From: Gammaproteobacteria bacterium
GTDB taxonomy: Bacteria > Pseudomonadota > Gammaproteobacteria > Pseudomonadales > Pseudohongiellaceae
DNA: 64,000 nt
Direction: 5' to 3'
Assembly: GCA_041395725.1 (NCBI GenBank)
Contig: JAWKZW010000001.1
Coordinates: forward strand, 3,038,001 to 3,102,000
Under the pieces are notes generated by a model. It saw only the letters and a program-made list of their open reading frames with translations. It searched no databases and had not been told where the DNA came from. Positions 1 to 8,173 of this stretch are shown here, piece after piece. A program made the translations under genes and the position numbers. Positions within the stretch are counted from its first letter, which is position 1; each line of letters opens with the position of its first letter.

Positions 1-1
1 T

Positions 2-400
2 TACATTGAGCACGAGCTGATCAGGGGGGCGGATGGTTTCGCCGAGCCCCGCATACACTTTGCAGTCAATTGCGCCAGTATCGGGTGTCCAGCGCTGCGG
101 CCATCCGCCTATGTGGGAGAACGACTGGAGCAGCAATTGGAAGCAGCAACGCAGCTGTTTCTGGCCGACAGGACACGAAATCGACTGGACGGCAATACGC
201 TGCGAGTCTCGGAAATTTTCGACTGGTATAAGGAGGATTTCGAGCAGGGGTGGCGCGATACCTGGTCTGTGGCGCAATTTCTGGTGCGCTACAGTGATGC
301 CCTGGGATTGCCCGCTGAAGTGACACAGGCCCTGGCGCGGGACAGCGTGCGTATTCGCTATCTGAACTACGATTGGAGTCTCAATGATCGGCGCCGATAG
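2..400 (+). CDS. DUF547 domain protein, C-terminal part (cut by window edge)
   Basis: The frame is open from base 2, so the N-terminus lies outside the window and about 132 residues remain. The fragment has the DUF547 signature HFAVNCASIGCPAL, then a helix ending in a LFLAD-type motif, then VSEIFDWYKEDF, which are the usual last conserved blocks of this family. DUF547 proteins are often exported in proteobacteria, but their biochemical role is not established. The stop codon lies 47 bases before the selenocysteine tRNA gene on the same strand. The family assignment is firm; the start, signal peptide and full length cannot be seen. Confidence 0.85.
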   Translation, partial: YIEHELIRGADGFAEPRIHFAVNCASIGCPALRPSAYVGERLEQQLEAATQLFLADRTRNRLDGNTLRVSEIFDWYKEDFEQGWRDTWSVAQFLVRYSDALGLPAEVTQALARDSVRIRYLNYDWSLNDRRR

Positions 401-412
401 GCAGCTGGCAGT

Positions 413-440
413 TTTGCCGGCTATCTCTCTGTGCTAGACT
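413..440 (+). promoter_or_regulatory. Possible sigma-70 promoter of selC
   Basis: TTTGCC (413-418) and TAGACT (435-440) are separated by 16 bases. The -10 box ends only 7 bases before the first base of the tRNA, so transcription would start at or next to tRNA base 1 with almost no 5' leader. The -35 match is poor, so this is tentative. Confidence 0.4.
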
Positions 441-447
441 CGCTGGC

Positions 448-543
448 GGAAGAGCGTCATCCCCGGTGGGGTGCCCGGACTTCAAACCCGGTGAGATCCG
501 GCCTAGACGGGTCTGGTGGGTTCGACTCCTGCCTCTTCCGCCA
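448..543 (+). tRNA. selC: tRNA-Sec (anticodon UCA), selenocysteine tRNA
   Basis: A 96-base gene ending in an encoded CCA (541-543) with discriminator G540. It has the hallmarks of bacterial tRNA-Sec: first bases GGAAGAG, a long 6-bp D stem (CATCCC/GGGGTG), anticodon loop CTTCAAA with anticodon TCA, a 7-bp extra arm (AGATCCG/CGGGTCT) and T loop TTCGACT. It reads UGA as selenocysteine after SelA converts the charged serine and SelB delivers it; both proteins are encoded in this window. Two oddities: only 12 bases separate the T loop from the discriminator, where E. coli has 13, so the acceptor plus T stems form 7+5 pairs or 8+4 with a C-C mismatch (C455/C532). The pair closing the anticodon loop is A-C instead of A-U. 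Confidence 0.93.
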
Positions 544-852
544 TATCACCGTCCAACCTCATCCCATAAAGACTGTATCTCTCGGTAAATCAAGGAAAAA
601 CCCTTTATTTACAGCCTTTGGCTGTCCAGCAAAATCCTGCAAAATTTACAGCGCATTGTAAGCTGTGACACGTAACCGAATTGGGGGCTCATGTCATGAC
701 AAGAACCTCAATGCCGTTGAGTGACTCCCGGATGCATTTCCGCCAGTTACTGTAACCTCAGGCTTAAGTTCACAGTTTTCTTAGACAGGTCGGAGTGGTC
801 TGGGCGGGGTCGCTCAGGGATACCGTTTATCGAACGCCGCCGCTGTCGTGCG
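544..852. other. Non-coding stretch after selC
   Basis: A 309-base gap between selC and the end of the alpha-E gene. It holds one small inverted repeat (ACAGCC TTT GGCTGT, near 620) without a T tract. I see no credible gene, no integrase and no repeat of the selC 3' end. The small ORFs here have no recognisable family and no good ribosome site. Confidence 0.5.
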
Positions 853-1803
853 CTAGGCGTGGGGCAGGAACCAGGTTTTGGCAATCCGGTCGTGAATCCC
901 GGCTATTTCCACTTGTAGATCGTCAATGTATTGGAACAACCCATTGGACAGCAAAGCCGGAATGTCGGCCTGGTTGGTTTTTCTCACAACTTTCCTGACC
1001 TGCCGCAATGCCTTGTCTTTATCAGTCAACTCGTTGATGCAGCCCTTAAGCCTTTCAAGGCAGAAAGCCACCGCTCGGGGGAACTCCTTGTCCTGTAGCA
1101 GAAACTTGACCACGTCTTCGGCGTTAACTCTGTCTTTGACGTTCTGGCGGTACATTTGATACGCACTTAACGAGCGCAACACGCTCATCCATAACATGTC
1201 CTGGTAAGGTTCACTGGGGTCGCCGTCTGCTTTCCCGTCCGTGTTCAGATCCGGCAACAGACTGCTGGATCCAACATCAACGATTCGGGTCGTCATGTCT
1301 GCCCGTTCCAGGTAGCGTCCCATTTCTATAAAGCGGTGTACGTGGTTATGGCTCAGGCAGCCTTCCAGCAGCCCGGTCAGTTGCTGGCAGTAGACGATAA
1401 TCTCTTCAAGGAGCTGATTGCGTGCGCTGCGGGAGATTTGTCCCGTGCCATTTTCCTTGGTGTAGAGGTAGATGTCGTTAATCTGTTCGAAAGCTTCGGC
1501 GGGGATGATCTCACGGGTAGTGCGGGCGTTCTCGCGAACCAATGATAGGACGCTGAGCAGGGAGACTCCGTTCTGCTCGGACAACAGGAAGCGCACGATG
1601 GACCGCTCGTCGTCCGAACGTCCGGTAGCGGCATACTCCGCACTCACGCCGGAAATCTCGATCAGGGTGGGCCAGCCCACTTTGGTGCCACGGGGCAGAT
1701 CCAACAGCAGGTTGGAATACACATTCATCAGGCGCGCGGTGTTTTCGGCCCGCTCGAGATAGCGTGCCATCCAGTAAACTCGCTCTGCAACTCTAGATAA
1801 CAT
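853..1803 (-). CDS. Alpha-E domain protein (DUF403)
   Basis: A 316-residue, almost wholly helical protein opening with LSRVAERVYWMARYLERAE, the characteristic start of alpha-E (DUF403) proteins, and carrying the family block RFIEMGRYLERADMTTRIVDV near the middle. The domain covers the entire chain and the length is normal. It follows the circularly permuted ATP-grasp gene by 8 bases on the same strand. AAGGA lies a few bases before its ATG, so the two are co-translated. This pair is widely conserved in bacteria and is suspected to form or modify a peptide or amide product, but no activity is established. The transglutaminase-like gene that often completes such loci is not next to this pair here. 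Confidence 0.9.
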   Translation of the reverse strand: MLSRVAERVYWMARYLERAENTARLMNVYSNLLLDLPRGTKVGWPTLIEISGVSAEYAATGRSDDERSIVRFLLSEQNGVSLLSVLSLVRENARTTREIIPAEAFEQINDIYLYTKENGTGQISRSARNQLLEEIIVYCQQLTGLLEGCLSHNHVHRFIEMGRYLERADMTTRIVDVGSSSLLPDLNTDGKADGDPSEPYQDMLWMSVLRSLSAYQMYRQNVKDRVNAEDVVKFLLQDKEFPRAVAFCLERLKGCINELTDKDKALRQVRKVVRKTNQADIPALLSNGLFQYIDDLQVEIAGIHDRIAKTWFLPHA

Positions 1804-1811
1804 GGTCGTCC

Positions 1812-3251
1812 TTAGTCATTCACTATCCAGGTGTCTTTACTACCGCCCCCCTGAGAAGAATTGACTACGTAAGAGCCCTTTATCATGGCAACTCGTGTCA
1901 GACCTCCAGGTGTCACATAAGAATCTCTCGCCTGCAGGATGAACGGGCGCAGGTCGATGTGACGTGGTTCCACGTTGCGGTCGCCGAGGATAGGCGCTGT
2001 TGAGAGGGATATAAGTGGCTGTGCCATATAGTTACGAGGGTTGGCTTTTATTCTGCGGGCGAATTCCTCGCGCTCTGCCTGGGAAGCCTGGGGTCCCATC
2101 AACATACCATAACCGCCTGATTCATTGGCCGGCTTCACCACCAGCTTGTCCAGATTCTCCAGTACATGCTGGCACTGCTTTTTGTCAGAGCAGATATAGC
2201 TCGGTACGTTCGGCAGAATCGGCTCTTCGTCGAGGTAGTATTTGATGAGCTTCGGGACATAGGTGTAGATGATTTTGTCGTCGGCGACTCCCGCGCCCGG
2301 GGCGTTGGCGAGACCCACATTTCCCTTTATCCAGGCCTGCATCAGACCTTTGACTCCCAGTACAGAATCCTTGTTAAAGACTGAAGGGTCAAGAAATAAA
2401 TCATCAATACGGCGATAAATGACATCGACTCGGGCTAGACCGTCGATCGTACGCATATAAACGCAGTCGTCCTGGACTACCAGGTCGCCGCCCTCTACCA
2501 GCTCGGCACCCATGCGCTGAGCAAGGAAGGAGTGCTCGAAGTAGGCGGAGTTGAAAATGCCCGGGGTGAGGACTACGACTTCCGGATTCTTTATACGTCG
2601 CGGGGAAATAGCTGCCAGGGTATCGAACAGTTTGGTCGGATAGTCGGTAACTGGCAGAATATCGTAGTTCTCAAACAACTCTGGAAACACCCGCTTTGTC
2701 ACGGTGCGATTTTCCAGCATGTAAGAGACGCCGGATGGGACCCTCAGATTGTCTTCCAGGACGTAGAAAAGGCCGTCTTTGTCGCGGATCAGATCCGTGC
2801 CGCAGATGTGTGCCCAGGTTCCAAAGGCCGGTTTGATACCCATGCATTCCTTGCGGAAATTACCGGACTCAAGGATGAGCTCTTTTGGGATGACCTTATC
2901 CTTGAAGACCTTCTGGGCGTTATAGACATCATTGATGAAGCAATTAAGGGCCCTTACTCGTTGTTCCAGTCCCTTGCTGGTTACTTCCCATTCCCTGCTG
3001 GGAATGATGCGGGGAATAATGTCGAACGGCCACTCCCGGTCAATGTTGCCAGCATCGCTGTACACTGTGAAAGAAATCCCCATGGCTTTTATAGCCAGGC
3101 TTGCAGCCTGTTTTCGGTTACTTACCTCGTCGGGCTTGAGCGAACGAAGATAGCTGACCAGGCCACGTGCGTGCTTACGGGCGTATCCGGGCGAACTGAT
3201 GGTTTCGTCGAAAAACTTTCCTGGGTTATAAGATTTCCAATCGACTCGCAT
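1812..3251 (-). CDS. Circularly permuted type 2 ATP-grasp protein (DUF404/DUF407)
   Basis: A 479-residue protein from the ATG at 3251, which has AGGGGG upstream; an upstream in-frame ATG at 3299 has no ribosome site and adds only a low-complexity 16 residues. Family blocks are visible: YVLEDNLRVPSGVSYMLENR in the first half (the ATP-grasp acidic/metal region of the permuted fold) and KLVVKPANESGGYGM in the second half (nucleotide-binding lysine and glycine loop), followed by QPLISLSTAP. ATP-grasp enzymes join a carboxylate to an amine through an acyl-phosphate; the substrate here is unknown. It is the first gene of a two-gene unit with the alpha-E protein. A CHAD gene lies upstream on the same strand, 80 bases away, and may share a transcript. 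Confidence 0.9.
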   Translation of the reverse strand: MRVDWKSYNPGKFFDETISSPGYARKHARGLVSYLRSLKPDEVSNRKQAASLAIKAMGISFTVYSDAGNIDREWPFDIIPRIIPSREWEVTSKGLEQRVRALNCFINDVYNAQKVFKDKVIPKELILESGNFRKECMGIKPAFGTWAHICGTDLIRDKDGLFYVLEDNLRVPSGVSYMLENRTVTKRVFPELFENYDILPVTDYPTKLFDTLAAISPRRIKNPEVVVLTPGIFNSAYFEHSFLAQRMGAELVEGGDLVVQDDCVYMRTIDGLARVDVIYRRIDDLFLDPSVFNKDSVLGVKGLMQAWIKGNVGLANAPGAGVADDKIIYTYVPKLIKYYLDEEPILPNVPSYICSDKKQCQHVLENLDKLVVKPANESGGYGMLMGPQASQAEREEFARRIKANPRNYMAQPLISLSTAPILGDRNVEPRHIDLRPFILQARDSYVTPGGLTRVAMIKGSYVVNSSQGGGSKDTWIVND

Positions 3252-3331
3252 GTAGTAACAAGATCCCCCTGATGAACGGCCTTGTTTACAATACTGCATG
3301 AGGGGGAAACTATCAAATGAAAGATCCAGTC

Positions 3332-4141
3332 TCAGGTCTCTATCGAGGCCATTGGCCAGGTAGTTTCCTTCAGCTCCTCGGTAAGTCTCACATACTGCCT
3401 ATGGCGTTGAGTCCTCTCCATTCTTGCCAGTTCGGCGCTGCCTGGTACCCGGTTTGAACAGTCATTCAGATATTCAATGGTCACATCGCAGTCGTTGATT
3501 GCTCCCGCCAGATGCTGAATCTGTTTCAGTTTGTACAGCTCCTGGTGCTTGTTCGAGGGGGTGATGAGCTCAAGGAGGTAGCACAGCTTTTTAATCTGTT
3601 TGCGGATTGCATGTATGTCCTCACCCTTGCATTGCGCGGTGAGGATGAGGGGCACCCATTGTGAGACAGTGTTTGAGCGTCTCTGAGCCTTCTTGCGTAG
3701 GCGCTGCATCAGAAGCCGGTGGCTGGCTTTAAGACGCGGTTGCGGTAACCTGTCAAGGTGCCGAGCCAGTCTCATGGCGCTCGCCAGCCGGGTGGTGCGT
3801 TGAAGCTTCAGGTCCTGAAGTAGCCGCATTGCATCATCCTGGTGCGTAGTTTGTTCAGTTATCAGGCGCTCAAGCTTGTTTGCGATGATGTCGGTGTCCC
3901 GGATCTGGCTGTTGGCACTAAAAAATTTCTTGCCGAGCTTCAGGTATTTTTCCGATTTTGCATTTCGCCAGAACCTTGGGAAAAGGCTGTAGCAAGCTTC
4001 CAGGCGGCGATACATGGTTCTGATATCGTGGATTACTTCGGGATTGGGATCTTTGATATATTTTTTTAATTGCCGTTGGAATATAGCCAGTTTAATTTCA
4101 AACTGTTTATCAAGTCGGGCTGATTTCCTGGGCGAACTCAT
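3332..4141 (-). CDS. CHAD domain protein
   Basis: A 269-residue soluble protein rich in Lys, Arg and His. It shows the CHAD pattern of conserved histidines and basic residues on helices: VIHDIRTMYRRLEACYSLF near residue 37-57 and the second repeat HAIRKQIKKLCYLLEL near residue 178. CHAD domains bind inorganic polyphosphate through this basic surface. There is no fused CYTH/triphosphatase domain, so this is a stand-alone CHAD protein, and I see no polyphosphate kinase in the window. It lies between an SLC13-type transporter gene and the ATP-grasp/alpha-E pair, all on the minus strand. Domain assignment is firm; the physiological role is inferred. Confidence 0.85.
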   Translation of the reverse strand: MSSPRKSARLDKQFEIKLAIFQRQLKKYIKDPNPEVIHDIRTMYRRLEACYSLFPRFWRNAKSEKYLKLGKKFFSANSQIRDTDIIANKLERLITEQTTHQDDAMRLLQDLKLQRTTRLASAMRLARHLDRLPQPRLKASHRLLMQRLRKKAQRRSNTVSQWVPLILTAQCKGEDIHAIRKQIKKLCYLLELITPSNKHQELYKLKQIQHLAGAINDCDVTIEYLNDCSNRVPGSAELARMERTQRHRQYVRLTEELKETTWPMASIET

Positions 4142-4176
4142 GGGTGGTGGAGCACTCGCCTTGATAAATCACTTGC

Positions 4177-6009
4177 CTAAAGATAAAGGCTGCTCAAAAT
4201 CCAGGAATAGGTAAGCCACATGATGACAGTCAGTGGTAACCCGACTCTCAGAAAATCATTAAAGGTGTAGTTGCCAGCACTCATGACCAGTAGATTGGTT
4301 TTATAGGACATGGGTGTGGCATAGCTGAGATTGGCGCCAAAGAGAACCGCCAGAATAAAAGGCTCCGGTGCAACGCCAAGTTGTTCTGCGATACCGATAC
4401 CTATGGGCGTGCCAATTACGGCGGCGGCATTGTTGGACACAATGTTTGTGAAGATTGCGATCAATAAAATGAGAGCGCTCAGGACAACGGCTGGTGAGGC
4501 ATCGCGGGTAAAATAGAGAAATACCTCGGTCATGAAGTCGGATGCGCCGGTGAGCAGCAAAGCCTCGCCGAGCGCCAGACTCGCCACCACCACGAAAAAC
4601 ACTGAAGAGCTGATGGCCCGAATCGCGGTGCCCAGATTGAGGCTTCGCGTGGCCACCATGACAATGGCTCCCGCCAGGCTGCTGATGGCGATTGGCAGCA
4701 GGCCGAAAGCGGCAGTGACTACGACGGTCAGCAGAATAGCCAGTGCCAGGGGAGCCTGCTTGGTGCGCGGCACTTCTTCAGAAGCGTCCAGCACGAGAAA
4801 TTCGGTGCTGCGTTTGAGTTTCATTATTTCTTCTTTGCTGCCCTGGACTAACAGCACGTCACCCTGTTCGAGGATTACGTCCATGATCTCCTCGCCGGTC
4901 TTCCAGATGTCCTTACCAGCCCGATGCAGTGCCAGCACAAAAAGCTGATGCCGCTGGATAAAACCTGAATACCGCAGGTTGGCCCGATCCAGTGAGGAGC
5001 CTGCCACAACAGCGATTTCTGCTACGGTCTGATTTTCAGCCCGCAGCGGATGTTCCTCGTCGACCGGGGTGTCACCGGAGTAAAGAGTGGCTTTGAGCGC
5101 GCTGGCAGCCTCACGAATGTTCTTGGCGGTATCCATTACCCGAAGCCGATCGCCTGATTGCATGATTGCATCCGGTAGCGGATAAATTTGATGGTCATCT
5201 CTATTAATCCGTATCAGGTTGATGTTGTTACCTGCCATTTTTTTTGTTTCGGCGACTGTTTTACCTACGCAGGGGCTGTTCTCGTTCAGGTGCAACCTGG
5301 CCTGGAACAGCCTGGGTGAGCTGTCAGACAGATCAATTTCTCGGTGGGGCAGCATTTTGGGTGCCAACAGCCACAGGTAGGCGATGGCCACGCTGCTGGC
5401 AATTGCTGCGGGTACGAAGAAATCAAACATCTCCAGGCGAGGTTGTCCCATGTCGCTGGCGACACTGACTACCAGCAGGTTGGTGGATGTGCCGATCGTC
5501 GTACTCATCCCTCCCACCAGTGTGGCGAATCCCATCGGCATCAATATTTTGGATGCGGAAGTCTTCGTGCGCAGGCAGACGCTGATCAGAATCGGTAACA
5601 GGAGTACTACAATTGGTGTGTTGTTTATAAACGCGCTAAGAATTGCACTGACAATCAGGGTCGCCAGCAGGGAAAAGAATGGCGAGATAGCCCAGGCGCG
5701 AGTCAGCAGTCGGCCGACTGGCTCCAGTGCCCCGGTGACGACCAGCCCTTGTCCGATTACCATCAGCGAGCAGACCGCAACCAGGGCTTCGTGACCAAAG
5801 CCTTGGAAGAATTGTATGGCTTCGAACGGCTCGCCGTTGCTGCCAATAAACGGGAACAGTGAAAAGACAACAGCGAGAGCCCCGAGCAGGCCAAGGCTTG
5901 AAATTTCCAGTGGCAGCTTCTTGCGGGTGAATAAAAACAGTGCGAATGCGGTAATCAGCATCGAGAACAACGCATGGGCATTGGGAACTGCGGGAAACGC
6001 CTCTGGCAT
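4177..6009 (-). CDS. SLC13/DASS-type anion transporter with two RCK-C (TrkA-C) domains
   Basis: A 610-residue inner-membrane transporter. Hydrophobic segments fill residues about 10-220 and 415-610. Between them is a soluble part of about 190 residues with two TrkA-C-like repeats, seen as the PLPDAIMQSGDRLRVM and VILEQGDVLLVQGS blocks. Helix-hairpin motifs typical of SLC13 carriers are INNTPIVVLLLPI in the first half and NIVSNNAAAVIGTP in the second, the paired Asn-Thr and Asn-Asn sites that bind sodium and anion. Family members move sulfate, dicarboxylates or related anions; the RCK-C pair may sense a small ligand. The substrate cannot be read from sequence. A good GGAG lies upstream of the ATG. 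It follows selB by 112 bases. Confidence 0.85.
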   Translation of the reverse strand: MPEAFPAVPNAHALFSMLITAFALFLFTRKKLPLEISSLGLLGALAVVFSLFPFIGSNGEPFEAIQFFQGFGHEALVAVCSLMVIGQGLVVTGALEPVGRLLTRAWAISPFFSLLATLIVSAILSAFINNTPIVVLLLPILISVCLRTKTSASKILMPMGFATLVGGMSTTIGTSTNLLVVSVASDMGQPRLEMFDFFVPAAIASSVAIAYLWLLAPKMLPHREIDLSDSSPRLFQARLHLNENSPCVGKTVAETKKMAGNNINLIRINRDDHQIYPLPDAIMQSGDRLRVMDTAKNIREAASALKATLYSGDTPVDEEHPLRAENQTVAEIAVVAGSSLDRANLRYSGFIQRHQLFVLALHRAGKDIWKTGEEIMDVILEQGDVLLVQGSKEEIMKLKRSTEFLVLDASEEVPRTKQAPLALAILLTVVVTAAFGLLPIAISSLAGAIVMVATRSLNLGTAIRAISSSVFFVVVASLALGEALLLTGASDFMTEVFLYFTRDASPAVVLSALILLIAIFTNIVSNNAAAVIGTPIGIGIAEQLGVAPEPFILAVLFGANLSYATPMSYKTNLLVMSAGNYTFNDFLRVGLPLTVIMWLTYSWILSSLYL

Positions 6010-6121
6010 GTTTCAGTTGCTCCACATTAGCTGTATGGTTGGCGGTGGAAAATCAGAGGTTGGTTGATTTAACAGGGATGATACTACGGGCATCGGGACG
6101 AATACACCGGCGCCATGGTCG

Positions 6122-8131
6122 TTAGGTAAGTCTATTTGAGCGCGGGGTGGCGGCTTCACTGGCGGGAGTGCCGCTTCCCGTACCAAAAATATTTTCCCTG
6201 GCCGTACGCAGGTGGCGACTGTTTCCCTTGCGGACAGTAAATCCAACGCGATCGAAATATTCCAGTATTTCTATACAGAGATTTCTGCCGATCCGGAGCC
6301 TGTCCCGAAACTGGATCACGGTAAAACCCTGCTCCTCGTCGCGGGCAAGCAATTCGGTGAATTCTGCCAGTTTCACCATTGTTTCCGGAAGGTAGTGTCG
6401 ATTATTGGCTACCTGTACCAGGCTGCCCGCCTTTCTGGCAGAGGCGAGAATTCGCTCCAGGGCCCCAAGTTTGATGCCGGTCATTTCGGCCAGTTCCCGG
6501 GTTCGCGGTGGAAGGAAATCAGCATCCTGCAGCAGTGGTCTTATGCGGTCCAGAAAGTCCTGCTCTTCCTGGGAAAGCCTGGCCTGGTGGCCTGGCAGAT
6601 GGAGCAGGGTGCCAGTGCGCTTTACTTGGCCCTGGGTAATCAGGTCTTCAATCAGGGCGTGGAATAGCAGGTGCGATTCTGTAAATTTTATCAGTCGGGT
6701 CAGGTTGGGTTCGGAAACCCCAGCTTGGCCCGGGTTGTCTTGATGGTAGCTGGCCAGTGTGGCAAGCACCCGCTGTTCTACCTGGTCCAGATAACGCTGA
6801 TGTAAGAGTACCGTCGTGGTATTTTTTTCTATTACCAGCCGGGAACAGGGAACTTCGTTTTTTTCCAGTTGTCCGATCAGTTCGTTGAGACGGGCTGCTG
6901 TGCAGTTTCTGCCGCGGGCGAACCGTTCCAGCAACACCCCACCGGCTTGGTTTTCGACCAGGGATTGCAGCGCATGATAGTCATCCTGATCCATGGCGGC
7001 CAGGGTTCTCAGTCGTGACTCGCTGTTTCTGCCGCGGCGGGGTACTTCGTTGTCTACGACAATGCCGCCTCCGATGGTCTGGCTGCAGGCAGGGTCACGA
7101 AGAACAAAGCGATCGCCGTAACAGGTCAGAAAGGGGGCTTCGCTGGTGAGTTGATAATAGGGACTCACCTCATCGCCCAGCCTTCTGATCTGCGCGAGTT
7201 GATGAGTCGTACCGTGGTAGAAATGATAATCAACCCCGGATTTCAAGGCAGTTGGTTCCAGCAGGATGAGTCGGGTATCGATTCGGTTTACCGGTCGGTA
7301 AAGCTGACTATCCAGAAGCCAGTCCCCCCGACTCACCTGGTGGTGGGGGAGGTTTATGTTGAGGGCGATTCGTTCCCCGGCCAGGGCCTCTGTAATTGTT
7401 TCCCGATCATGGCGCATACCCTTAATTCTTACCCCTTCTCCCGAGCCCGAATGGACCAGCGTGGTCAAGAGAGAGACCTGGCCCGACAGGACCGTGCCGG
7501 TTACTACAGTACCAAGGCCCTTGATGGTGAAAGAGCGGTCGATTGTGAAACGGGCCCGCTGGGATAGATTTGGGCTTTGATTGCGGGAACTCCGCGCCAG
7601 TTTTTCAAGGTGAGTGACCAGGGCAGCCATGCCTTGACCGGACTGCGAGGAAACCGCAAACAGCGGGCTGGCAGCGAAGACGGTGTCATTAGTCTGAGCT
7701 TTGATCTGATCTTCGACCTCGTTAAGTCGTTGCGGGCTGGCCATGTCGATCTTGGTAATGACAATCGCGCCGCCTTGTATGCCGAGCAGGTTCATAATGG
7801 CCAGGTGTTCGCGAGTCTGTGGCATGACGCCGTCATCTGCTGCCACAACCAACACCGCAAAATCAGCCACGCCTATGCCGGCCAGGGCGTTGTTGATGAA
7901 ATCAGTGTGGCCCGGGACGTCAACGAAGCCAACCGTCAAGTCTGCCTCTGCACCGTCTGCCATATTGGGTATATGGTAGTAGGCAAAGCCCAGGTTAATA
8001 CTTAAGCCACGGGACTTCTCATCAGCCAGAGTGTCAGTTTCTGTGCCAGTAATGCGGCGCACCAGGGACGTCTTCCCGTGATCCACATGCCCTGCAGTAG
8101 CTATGGTAATTGAATGTCGCTGTGAGCTCAT
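6122..8131 (-). CDS. selB: Selenocysteine-specific elongation factor SelB
   Basis: A 669-residue translational GTPase. G1 is GHVDHGKTS (14-22), G3 is DVPGH (71-75) and G4 is TKID (126-129). The N-terminal third is EF-Tu-like, followed by beta-barrel domains (RFTIDRSFTIKGLGTVVTGT) and a C-terminal half of winged-helix repeats. Those repeats bind the SECIS hairpin of selenoprotein mRNAs; the last one includes a DRLRIGRNLCIEILEYFDR helix. SelB carries Sec-tRNA-Sec to the ribosome at in-frame UGA. The length is normal. The gene is 42 bases after a TPR protein gene and about 5.6 kb from selC, while selA is 13 kb further on, so the set is dispersed and not one operon as in E. coli (selAB). Confidence 0.96.
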   Translation of the reverse strand: MSSQRHSITIATAGHVDHGKTSLVRRITGTETDTLADEKSRGLSINLGFAYYHIPNMADGAEADLTVGFVDVPGHTDFINNALAGIGVADFAVLVVAADDGVMPQTREHLAIMNLLGIQGGAIVITKIDMASPQRLNEVEDQIKAQTNDTVFAASPLFAVSSQSGQGMAALVTHLEKLARSSRNQSPNLSQRARFTIDRSFTIKGLGTVVTGTVLSGQVSLLTTLVHSGSGEGVRIKGMRHDRETITEALAGERIALNINLPHHQVSRGDWLLDSQLYRPVNRIDTRLILLEPTALKSGVDYHFYHGTTHQLAQIRRLGDEVSPYYQLTSEAPFLTCYGDRFVLRDPACSQTIGGGIVVDNEVPRRGRNSESRLRTLAAMDQDDYHALQSLVENQAGGVLLERFARGRNCTAARLNELIGQLEKNEVPCSRLVIEKNTTTVLLHQRYLDQVEQRVLATLASYHQDNPGQAGVSEPNLTRLIKFTESHLLFHALIEDLITQGQVKRTGTLLHLPGHQARLSQEEQDFLDRIRPLLQDADFLPPRTRELAEMTGIKLGALERILASARKAGSLVQVANNRHYLPETMVKLAEFTELLARDEEQGFTVIQFRDRLRIGRNLCIEILEYFDRVGFTVRKGNSRHLRTARENIFGTGSGTPASEAATPRSNRLT

Positions 8132-8173
8132 CAGAGTTTGAATGGTGGCAGTTTCACTGGTGGAAGAGGCTCT

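Noticed and set aside
448..852. Integrated element at the selC 3' end
   Set aside because: selC is a common attachment site, but there is no integrase and no repeat of the tRNA end; downstream genes look like ordinary chromosome.
2532..3272. 246-codon plus-strand ORF
   Set aside because: Antisense to the ATP-grasp gene, which has clear family motifs; no recognisable domain.
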